Part shown: one piece after another, positions 1 to 4,942 of the stretch
How the letters are laid out: each line of letters starts with the position of its first letter
Position numbering within the stretch: position 1 is the stretch's first letter
DNA from: CAYLOP01 sp964385305
GTDB lineage: Bacteria; Chloroflexota; Anaerolineae; Anaerolineales; E44-bin32
Direction of reading: 5' to 3'
DNA: 5,019 bases
Assembly: GCA_964385305.1 (NCBI GenBank)
Contig: CAYLOP010000195.1
Location: forward strand, 1-5,019
Notes under the pieces: generated by a model
Databases searched by the model: none
What the model was told of the DNA's origin: nothing
What the model saw: only the letters and a program-made list of their open reading frames with translations
Translations under genes and position numbers: made by a program

Positions 1-70
1 GAGGTTTAATAAAGTCCAATACTGTTTTGATTTCGATCGCTAACGATGCGAGCAACATCATCGCATAATG

Positions 71-111
71 TCTTGCCCGTATAGATGTTATATTCTTATC
101 ATTCGGCAAGA
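71..111 (+). promoter_or_regulatory. Inverted repeat in the leader of the threonine dehydrogenase gene
   Basis: TCTTGCC at 71-77 is perfectly complementary to GGCAAGA at 105-111, with a 27-base AT-rich loop. The right arm ends three bases before the Shine-Dalgarno sequence GGAGG (115-119), so folding could affect ribosome access. A second, smaller inverted repeat, ATGCGA/TCGCAT, sits at 46-51 and 61-66. I found no well-spaced -35/-10 pair in 1-123. The first 68 bases are open in one frame from the window edge and could be the tail of an upstream gene, but nothing there is recognisable. A regulatory role is inference from position only. Confidence 0.25.
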
Positions 112-123
112 ATCGGAGGCGGA

Positions 124-1140
124 ATGAAAGAAAAGGAAGTCTTGATCACCGGCGCGAACGGCGAGGTCGGGCATGGTCTAATCATTTACCTCTGTGAGCA
201 TACCGACGCGAGGATTGTAGCTACGGATATTCAACCCCTGGATGAATCGCTCAAACTTCACTGCTCGGAGGTTCTCCAAGGGGACATCCTGGATCCAGCA
301 CTTCTAGACAAGTTAGCAAACCGCTATTCTTTCAGCACCATCTACCATTTGGCTTCGATCCTTTCAACCAGCGCTGAACGCAATCCGGAACGCGCCCACA
401 ACGTGAACGTCAACGGAACGCTCAACTTGCTCAAGCTTGCGATGGGGCAGGCTGGCGTTCAGGGCAGAGATATCAAGTTCCTGTATCCCAGCTCGATCGC
501 AGCTTATGGATTGCCGGACTTGGAGACCAAAGCCGCAGCCGGAAAGGTTCGAGAGGATCAGTTCTGTGCGCCAACGACCATATATGGCTGCAACAAACTT
601 TACTGCGAACAGCTGGGACAGTATTTCCACTCGCACTATCAGCAACTCGATGCGGAACGCCAGCCATACACCGTCGATTTCAGATGCTTGCGCTACCCTG
701 GGTTGATAAGCGCGATCACCGTCCCGACCGGCGGGACGAGCGATTATGGGCCCGAGATGCTGCACCATGCCGCACAGGGTAAGCCGTACAAGTGTTTCGT
801 GCGCCCAGATGCATCGCTGCCCTTCATGGCCATGCCGGACGCTGTAAAAGCGCTTGTCGGGCTGGCCGAGGCGCCGGCTGAGAAGCTGTCACGCCGGGTG
901 TACAACGCCAACAGTTTTAGCCTCACGGCTGCCGAATTCCTTGAACGCGTGAAGGGGGCCTTCCCCGAGGCTGAAGTTGTTTTTGAGCCGGATGTGCCGC
1001 GCCAGGGTATTGTGGATAGCTGGCCAGCGGATATCGATGATCGTGCAGCACGGCGTGACTGGGGCTGGGAACCGGATTATGACATCGACCGTGCCTTCGA
1101 TGATTACCTTATCCCTATGATCTCCGAGCGCTACGCGTGA
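124..1140 (+). CDS. L-threonine 3-dehydrogenase, short-chain (SDR/epimerase-like) type, NAD-dependent
   Basis: This cytosolic enzyme probably oxidises L-threonine to 2-amino-3-oxobutyrate with NAD+, the first step of threonine breakdown to glycine and acetyl-CoA. The 338-residue protein is an extended SDR. It has an N-terminal Rossmann fold with the glycine motif GANGEVG (G10, G13, G16) and an acidic residue after the second strand (D35) that suits NAD rather than NADP. Active-site candidates are S123/S124 in YPSSIAAYG and the YxxxK pair Y154/K158. The stretch LRYPGLIS (189-196), then GGTSDYGPEM (203-212) and LPFMAMPDA (232-240), closely resembles the zinc-free SDR-type threonine dehydrogenases. 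These differ from the medium-chain zinc enzyme Tdh of E. coli. I chose ATG 124, not the in-frame ATG at 85, because GGAGG (115-119) stands four bases before it and homologues begin near this point. No 2-amino-3-ketobutyrate CoA ligase is in the window. Another sugar-nucleotide epimerase-like substrate is a less likely alternative. Confidence 0.85.
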   Translation: MKEKEVLITGANGEVGHGLIIYLCEHTDARIVATDIQPLDESLKLHCSEVLQGDILDPALLDKLANRYSFSTIYHLASILSTSAERNPERAHNVNVNGTLNLLKLAMGQAGVQGRDIKFLYPSSIAAYGLPDLETKAAAGKVREDQFCAPTTIYGCNKLYCEQLGQYFHSHYQQLDAERQPYTVDFRCLRYPGLISAITVPTGGTSDYGPEMLHHAAQGKPYKCFVRPDASLPFMAMPDAVKALVGLAEAPAEKLSRRVYNANSFSLTAAEFLERVKGAFPEAEVVFEPDVPRQGIVDSWPADIDDRAARRDWGWEPDYDIDRAFDDYLIPMISERYA

Positions 1141-1350
1141 GGAGGTCGATCCTGTGATCGCGAATAGTTGGGAATGCCAGCGTGGATCACCGGTCGTTCA
1201 CAGCGAATCGTCAAAGATGATGATTGCGTGGGATCAAATCCCATAAGTCCAAGGGCTCAGGAATGGGCCCTTGATGCGCTAGAGGTCGAACCGCTTGTGT
1301 GGAGGGTGGGGGATGGTAAAGCGCTGGTTGATGGAAGGGTTTATAGTCGT
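1141..1350 (+). other. Gap between the dehydrogenase and the TlpA-like gene
   Basis: These 210 bases hold no recognisable gene. GGAGG (1141-1145) directly follows the dehydrogenase stop and is eight bases before a GTG at 1154, which opens only a 30-codon frame ending at 1246. GGAGGG (1301-1306) stands six bases before an ATG at 1313, whose frame closes after 14 codons at 1357 and so overlaps the chosen TlpA start. The TlpA frame is itself open back to a TTG at 1168, but the 61 residues this adds resemble no known domain and would place a signal peptide in the middle of the protein. Three hairpins crowd into 1204-1273. No convincing promoter or intrinsic terminator is visible. Confidence 0.5.
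1204..1273 (+). other. Three consecutive small hairpins, possibly a structured RNA element
   Basis: Hairpin 1 pairs AATCGTC (1206-1212) with GATGATT (1219-1225), with one G-U pair and a six-base loop. It may extend by CG/CG (1204-1205 with 1227-1228) across a bulged G. Hairpin 2 is TGGGAT (1229-1234) with ATCCCA (1238-1243) around a CAA loop. Hairpin 3 is CAAGGGC (1250-1256) with GCCCTTG (1267-1273) around ten bases. None is followed by a T-run, so this is not a standard intrinsic terminator. Hairpin 2 can be redrawn as a tRNA T-arm (GTGGG/CCCAT with a seven-base loop), but no matching acceptor stem exists. I do not recognise a riboswitch class. The role is unknown. Confidence 0.3.
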
Positions 1351-1932
1351 ATGTTGAGGGGTAAAGACATTTTGAAGGAACCTAGTTACAGAAGCGGGTC
1401 GAGGCTGGGCAACCTCGGATGGGCAATGCTCTTGCTAATGACGGTTCTCACTGCTTGTGGCAAGGCTGCCGAGATCCCATGGTCTACAGCCATGCCTGCA
1501 CCAACGGCAGGTCTGGTTCTCGAGTTTACCGTAAAAGATCTAGAGGAGCAGGAGGTCCATCTCAGCGACCTGCGGGGCAACGTCGTGTTAGTGAATTTTT
1601 GGGCTTCTTGGTGCAGCCCTTGCCGGAAGGAGATGCCCGTTCTTCAGGAGTATTACCTGGAGCATAAGGACGAGGGCTTCGTGCTTGTGGGCGTCAACGT
1701 GAGCGACCGCCCGGAGCGGGTGAGGGAATTGGCGGCGGAGAACGGCTACCAATTTCCGATCTGGATCGATCCCCCAGGGAACGTCTTGATCGACCTGCGC
1801 ATGCAGGGACTGCCCGCCTCGCTGCTGATAGATGCGGAGGGACAGTTGATCAACCGATGGATTGGCCCAGTCGCAGAAGGTTCCCTGGATGCCATCGTCG
1901 GACCGCACCTTGCAGGAGGGGGTGGACCGTAG
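1351..1932 (+). CDS. TlpA/ResA-family thiol-disulfide oxidoreductase, predicted lipoprotein
   Basis: This is a thioredoxin-fold redox protein expected to act on the outer face of the cytoplasmic membrane. Family members reduce disulfides in apocytochrome c or other exported proteins, but the substrate here is unknown. With the start at 1351 it has 193 residues. A basic N-region (Arg and Lys within residues 3-18) is followed by a hydrophobic run and a lipobox LTAC with the lipidated cysteine at residue 36. The thioredoxin domain begins near residue 55, with FTVKDLEEQEVHLSDLRG typical of AhpC-TSA/Redoxin-type TlpA proteins. The active site WCSPC spans residues 87-91 and the cis-proline is in GLPAS (P155). 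GGAAGGG (1333-1339) is 11 bases before this ATG. The frame stays open upstream to a TTG at 1168, but that region has no signal or domain. No cytochrome biogenesis genes are adjacent, and co-transcription with the dehydrogenase is uncertain. Confidence 0.85.
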   Translation: MLRGKDILKEPSYRSGSRLGNLGWAMLLLMTVLTACGKAAEIPWSTAMPAPTAGLVLEFTVKDLEEQEVHLSDLRGNVVLVNFWASWCSPCRKEMPVLQEYYLEHKDEGFVLVGVNVSDRPERVRELAAENGYQFPIWIDPPGNVLIDLRMQGLPASLLIDAEGQLINRWIGPVAEGSLDAIVGPHLAGGGGP

Positions 1933-2073
1933 CGTCACGTTTTATCTTTTAGCGTATGAGGACGGATTTTCTTAAACCGAAAGTTGAACACGGAGATGTT
2001 ATTCGGCTTGCATGATGGATCACCTCGTTTTAAGATTCTTGGTATGGGGACGGGTGGGTTCGAAAGTAAAAGG

Positions 2074-2093
2074 GACGGTGTCTCTGACGGTGT
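2074..2093 (+). repeat. Direct repeat of GACGGTGT, 12-base period
   Basis: GACGGTGT occurs at 2074-2081 and again at 2086-2093, with CTCT between. The 12-base period is close to one turn of the helix, as seen in some activator or response-regulator sites. It lies about 280 bases before the thiolase start and upstream of the palindrome. Two copies of eight bases could arise by chance; a role as an operator is inference. Confidence 0.3.
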
Positions 2094-2138
2094 AAGCGCG
2101 GCGTGGTTGTGTGAGATCGCGATGTATAGATCTTATTG

Positions 2139-2153
2139 ATAGAATCATTCTAT
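2139..2153. promoter_or_regulatory. 15-base palindrome, candidate operator
   Basis: ATAGAAT and ATTCTAT are perfect inverted repeats around a single central C. The site lies in the AT-richest part of the intergenic region. A one-base loop makes it a better double-stranded protein-binding site than an RNA hairpin. A run of seven T (2158-2164) starts five bases downstream, so a weak 5-bp RNA hairpin ending a transcript from the left is also possible. I cannot assign it to a known repressor family from the sequence alone. Confidence 0.35.
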
Positions 2154-2188
2154 TGTATTTTTTTCCATGTCCGTTGGTCTGTATGTCA

Positions 2189-2226
2189 TGCGGTTGTTTC
2201 TGATAGGAAGAGAGGGACAAACCGCA
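2189..2226 (+). other. Stem-loop in the putative thiolase leader
   Basis: TGCGGTT (2189-2195) pairs perfectly with AACCGCA (2220-2226) around 24 bases. It is immediately followed by a smaller AAAGC/GCTTT hairpin (2228-2242), and the terminator lies 40 bases further on. I compared the region by eye with T-box, SAM, c-di-GMP, TPP and glycine riboswitch signatures and found no match. It may simply be leader RNA structure. Confidence 0.3.
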
Positions 2227-2282
2227 GAAAGCTTGATGCTTTTTCCGAGGAAAGGACAGGCTGAAGGGCAGGATTAAGCTTG

Positions 2283-2313
2283 AGGGGCGCAGGTGAAGAG
2301 ACGCCCCTTTTTT
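2283..2313 (+). terminator. Rho-independent terminator upstream of the thiolase
   Basis: AGGGGCG (2283-2289) pairs with CGCCCCT (2302-2308), a GC-rich 7-bp stem with a 12-base loop, followed directly by T to 2313. This is the textbook form of an intrinsic terminator on the plus strand. It lies 350 bases after the TlpA-like gene and 57 bases before the thiolase start. It may end read-through from upstream. If the operon promoter lies further left, it would instead act as an attenuator in the leader. The sequence between it and the start (2314-2370) shows no clear promoter. Confidence 0.75.
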
Positions 2314-2370
2314 CATCGAGCGTTTCCATCCAGGAGATCCAAACCTTATCTTGAGCAACAGGAGTGAACC

Positions 2371-3639
2371 ATGAAAATCAAAGCAACACCGCTCTCAAGA
2401 GGGGTTGCGATGGTCGGCGCGGGGATGTCGAAATTCGGTGCGTTCCCCGACAAGTCTACACGCGACCTCTTTGTCGAAGCTTTCCTCGAGATGTCGGACT
2501 CCGTGGACAAGGGCTTCGATCCGGAGAGCATCGAGACGATCTACATCGGCAATTTCTCCAGCGACCTCTTCGAAGGACAGGGCCATACGGCGCCGATCAT
2601 GGCGGATGCCGTGGGACTCATTCCCAGGCCTGCGACGCGCGTCGAGGATGCCTGCGCCAGCAGCGGTGTGGCATTGCATCTGGGGGTCATCGCCGTCGCT
2701 TCTGGCATGTACGATGTTGTGCTGGTGGGCGGCATCGAGAAGATGACCAATCTGCCAACCTCCAAGGTGACCGACACTCTGGCGGCGGCCGGTGATATTC
2801 TGTATGAGATCCCGGCCGGGTTCACCTTTCCCGGTTTCTATGCCGCCATGGCTACGGCCTACATGGATCGCTATGGCATGACGCCGGAGCACCTGATGCG
2901 GGTCGCCATTAAGAACCACGAGAACGGCGCGCTGAACGCCAAGGCGCAATTTGGCATCTCCATACCCGATTGGATGCAGAAGCGCATCGACAAGGCCGTG
3001 ACGCAGGGCAGACCGATCCCGACCTGGAAGGATGAGTGGGACTACTTGCACGACGACAAGGCCAACCCGATGATCGCCTGGCCGCTGCGCCTCTTTGACT
3101 GTTCGCCGATCACCGACGGGGCGGCCTGTGTGTTACTGGTGGCAGAGGAACACGCAAAGTCTTTTACGGATGATCCCATCCACATCATCGGTGCGGGGCA
3201 GGCTTCTGATTATGCCCTCCACGATAGAGCGGATCTGACCACCATCCAGTCTGCAGCCCTTGCAGGGCAGGCGGCGTATGCCATGGCAGGTGTGAAGCCG
3301 GAGGACATCCGCATCGCTGAAGTGCACGACTGCTTCACGATTGCAGAAATCATCGCCACCGAAGACCTGGGTTTCTTCGAGCGTGGCACGGGCTATCAGA
3401 AAGCCGAGCAGGGTGTGACCGCGCGCGATGGGGATATGCCAATCAACACTTCAGGCGGCTTGAAGGCTAAAGGGCACCCGGTGGGCGCCTCCGGCGTCGG
3501 ACAGGCGGTGGAGGTCTGGAAGCAGATGCGCGGCGAAGCGGGTAAGCGTCAGGTGGCTGGAGATATCCCGCTAGCGCTAACACACAACGTCGGCGCGACC
3601 GGTTCAACCTGTGTGGTGCATATCTACGAGCGCAAATAA
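2371..3639 (+). CDS. SCP2-type thiolase (acetyl-CoA acetyltransferase-like), partner of a DUF35 protein
   Basis: This cytosolic thiolase-superfamily enzyme of 422 residues either joins two acetyl-CoA to acetoacetyl-CoA or cleaves a 3-ketoacyl-CoA. The nucleophilic cysteine is C95 in EDACASSG. The second catalytic loop is HDCF (H319-F322), which marks the SCP2/archaeal branch in place of NEAF. The GHPVGASG loop gives H369. The C-terminal CxG motif of classical thiolases is replaced by HNVGATG (405-411). LRLFDCSPITDGAA (239-252) and NHENGALNAKAQF (182-194) are also typical of this branch. Between AQF and PLRLFDC there is an extra stretch (about residues 195-231) that I judge longer than in archaeal homologues. 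AGGAG (2360-2364) sits six bases before the ATG. The DUF35 gene follows after 36 bases, almost certainly in the same transcript. The exact substrate cannot be read from the sequence, and the usual HMG-CoA synthase neighbour is missing here. Confidence 0.9.
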   Translation: MKIKATPLSRGVAMVGAGMSKFGAFPDKSTRDLFVEAFLEMSDSVDKGFDPESIETIYIGNFSSDLFEGQGHTAPIMADAVGLIPRPATRVEDACASSGVALHLGVIAVASGMYDVVLVGGIEKMTNLPTSKVTDTLAAAGDILYEIPAGFTFPGFYAAMATAYMDRYGMTPEHLMRVAIKNHENGALNAKAQFGISIPDWMQKRIDKAVTQGRPIPTWKDEWDYLHDDKANPMIAWPLRLFDCSPITDGAACVLLVAEEHAKSFTDDPIHIIGAGQASDYALHDRADLTTIQSAALAGQAAYAMAGVKPEDIRIAEVHDCFTIAEIIATEDLGFFERGTGYQKAEQGVTARDGDMPINTSGGLKAKGHPVGASGVGQAVEVWKQMRGEAGKRQVAGDIPLALTHNVGATGSTCVVHIYERK

Positions 3640-3675
3640 GGCGGCGGGGATTCCCCCATACAAGGAGAAGCGTCG

Positions 3676-4098
3676 ATGACAGAGAGACCCTTTACGGCAG
3701 CATCGTTCAACCAATATCTACGTGAAAAGAAGTTGATGGGCTCACGCTGCCCGCACTGCGATCAAGTCTTTCTCCCGCCGCGCGCGGTATGCCCATCTTG
3801 CCACAGCCATGAATTGGTGTGGTCGGAGGTTGGTGGGGTGGGGGTGCTAGCGGCGTTCACTTCGGTTTATGTGGGGCCCACGTTCATGAATGACGAGGGC
3901 TTCAGCCGCGACAGGCCATACTGCACGGGCATTGTCGAGCTGAAGGGCGGCGCGCGGATCAGCGCCCGCATCCTGGACGTGGATGCCGCCGATGGCGCCA
4001 GCATTGCGATCGGAACGCCGATGGAGGTGGCGTTCGTGGAACGTGGCGAGGGCGAGGAGGCTGTGACTTATCTGGCGTTCAGGCCCAAGGAGGCATGA
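3676..4098 (+). CDS. DUF35 zinc-ribbon/OB-fold protein (acyl-CoA-binding thiolase partner)
   Basis: This 140-residue protein has the standard DUF35 layout: a helical N-terminus (FNQYLREKKL), a rubredoxin-like zinc ribbon with C25-x2-C28 (CPHC) and C39-x2-C42 (CPSC), then a C-terminal OB-fold from about residue 50 onward. In the archaeal acetoacetyl-CoA thiolase/HMG-CoA synthase complex a DUF35 protein holds the two enzymes together and binds CoA. In actinobacterial sterol degradation, DUF35 domains pair with SCP2-type thiolases or aldolases. Its position 36 bases behind the thiolase points to the same scaffold or substrate-binding role here. AAGGAG (3662-3667) lies eight bases before the ATG. 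All four zinc cysteines are present and its length is normal. It is probably the last gene of the operon, as the next gene is convergent. Confidence 0.9.
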   Translation: MTERPFTAASFNQYLREKKLMGSRCPHCDQVFLPPRAVCPSCHSHELVWSEVGGVGVLAAFTSVYVGPTFMNDEGFSRDRPYCTGIVELKGGARISARILDVDAADGASIAIGTPMEVAFVERGEGEEAVTYLAFRPKEA

Positions 4099-4108
4099 TC
4101 GTTATTGC

Positions 4109-4138
4109 AGGTGTAGTACAGTTAAGCGCACTGCACCT
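4109..4138. terminator. Hairpin between convergent genes, possible terminator
   Basis: AGGTGTAGT (4109-4117) pairs with ACTGCACCT (4130-4138) over nine pairs, one of them G-U, around a 12-base loop. It begins 11 bases after the DUF35 stop and lies between two converging genes, where a bidirectional terminator would be expected. Neither side has a T-run, so it would be an atypical or Rho-assisted stop, or an RNA-protecting 3' hairpin. A further perfect 10-base palindrome, CTCAATTGAG, is at 4153-4162. Confidence 0.35.
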
Positions 4139-4179
4139 TCTACCATTGACCCCTCAATTGAGTCCAGCTGCGGTTCACC

Positions 4180-4857
4180 TTAGCCAGCGCGTCTGCGCCT
4201 TCTGCGGACGGGGATGCCGAGTTTCTCCAGAAGTTGCGGTTTCTCTTCCAAGGCCACTCTGGCAACCTTACGGAATATGGCATACCATTCATCCATACGT
4301 AGCAACGCCTCTTCCTGCTCCAGGGTAGTTTGCTGCGCATTGCCTTTAGCGGCCTCCTGCAGTTGGTTAGACCGGTCATAGGCTACGATCTTCTGCCGTT
4401 GCTCTTGCAGTCGCGCCTCATCAAAGCCGTATTGTGCTAGTGCTACCTTGCTTCCTTCGACCTCCAGTGCGTTGTCGAAGAGTGTGTAGGCGCTTTTGAG
4501 AAACTCGGCCGTGGTACGCGGCATGGGGCCTTGCAGTCCGAGCGCAGCAAGGTGGGGCTCGTCGTGCAGAAAAATCGCTCGCGCCACCTTCGCCAGCCGC
4601 TGGTATGCTCTCTCCGCCTCCATACACGCCCGCTCAGTCTCCACGGTAGCCTGTTGTTGCGCGCCTACGGCATCCACCCGGGCGTTCACAGCATCCAAGG
4701 CCGCCTGGTAGATCGCATACCCTTTCTCTAGTTCATCGGCAGTATATCCATAAGCGCCCAACATCTCAGCGATCTCTGGGTCATTCTGGGTGTTATGAAA
4801 CGCGATTTGCATGTCTTCAAGTCGCTCGGCGATGCTCTTCTTTGGTCTTGTTCCCAT
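4180..4857 (-). CDS. Hypothetical helical protein with two copies of a 74-residue unit
   Basis: I cannot name a function. The 225-residue protein is rich in Ala, Glu, Gln and Leu, with no signal peptide, membrane segment or enzyme motif, and is predicted mostly helical. It contains an internal duplication. Residues 36-109 align with 143-216 without gaps, sharing about 20 of 74 positions by eye, including YG at the start, QQ.T.E.E in the middle, a Y....KVAR block and a closing LG. The Y....KVAR...L..LG block resembles that of uncharacterised proteins I associate with Bacteroidota and Chloroflexota. The protein ends in six consecutive arginines (218-223) and then AG. I chose the ATG at 4857 because AGGAA (4864-4868 on the complementary strand) precedes it at about six bases; the in-frame ATG at 4902 has no ribosome site. 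It is convergent with the thiolase operon and 85 bases downstream of a possible minus-strand gene end. Confidence 0.75.
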   Translation of the reverse strand: MGTRPKKSIAERLEDMQIAFHNTQNDPEIAEMLGAYGYTADELEKGYAIYQAALDAVNARVDAVGAQQQATVETERACMEAERAYQRLAKVARAIFLHDEPHLAALGLQGPMPRTTAEFLKSAYTLFDNALEVEGSKVALAQYGFDEARLQEQRQKIVAYDRSNQLQEAAKGNAQQTTLEQEEALLRMDEWYAIFRKVARVALEEKPQLLEKLGIPVRRRRRRAG

Positions 4858-4942
4858 AGCGGTTTCCTTTTCTTGGGTAATGCGATCACCGAACGCAAGC
4901 ATGGACGGCCATCTGAGTACGACCGAGAGCGTGAAATTAGAT

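Larger units (their letters stand above)
1933..2370 (+). other. Long intergenic region before the thiolase operon
   Basis: These 438 bases have no credible coding frame. A minus-strand open frame over 2020-2358 crosses the terminator and has no domain-like sequence. The left part (1933-2070) shows nothing I recognise. From 2074 rightwards there is a tandem-like direct repeat, an AT-rich palindrome followed by seven T, a 7-bp stem at 2189-2226, a weak AAAGC/GCTTT hairpin at 2228-2242, two copies of AAGCTTGA (2229-2236 and 2276-2283), and a strong terminator-like hairpin at 2283-2313. The mixture suggests a promoter and leader for the thiolase operon, but I could not find a -35/-10 pair with normal spacing. 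Confidence 0.6.

Noticed and set aside
3..68. Short frame open from the left edge for 21 codons, possibly the tail of an upstream gene.
   Set aside because: Too short to assign, AT-rich compared with the neighbouring genes, and another frame is also open here for 13 codons, so chance is a sufficient explanation.
1228..1250. T-arm-like sequence (GTGGG, seven-base loop, CCCAT) suggesting a tRNA or tRNA remnant.
   Set aside because: No complementary acceptor stem, D-arm or anticodon arm is found upstream at the right distance.
2211..2239. GGGACAAACCGCAG resembles pieces of T-box or c-di-GMP riboswitch motifs.
   Set aside because: The T-box TGGNACCGCG core is absent, and the second conserved block expected for the c-di-GMP-I aptamer is not found downstream.
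2020..2358. Minus-strand 112-codon open frame in the intergenic region.
   Set aside because: It spans the plus-strand intrinsic terminator and palindrome, has low-complexity basic and serine-rich sequence, no ribosome site I can see, and no recognisable domain.
2395..3051. Minus-strand 218-codon open frame inside the thiolase gene.
   Set aside because: It is antisense to a thiolase with all catalytic motifs intact; its His/Arg-rich sequence is typical of the complement of a GC-rich coding strand.
4095..4328. Plus-strand frame starting in an ATGA overlap with the DUF35 stop, beginning MIVIAGVV, preceded by AAGGAGG.
   Set aside because: The AAGGAGG is only one base from the ATG and is explained by the DUF35 codons for Lys-Glu-Ala. 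The frame soon runs antisense through the 3' half of the helical protein and has no domain-like sequence after the first nine residues.
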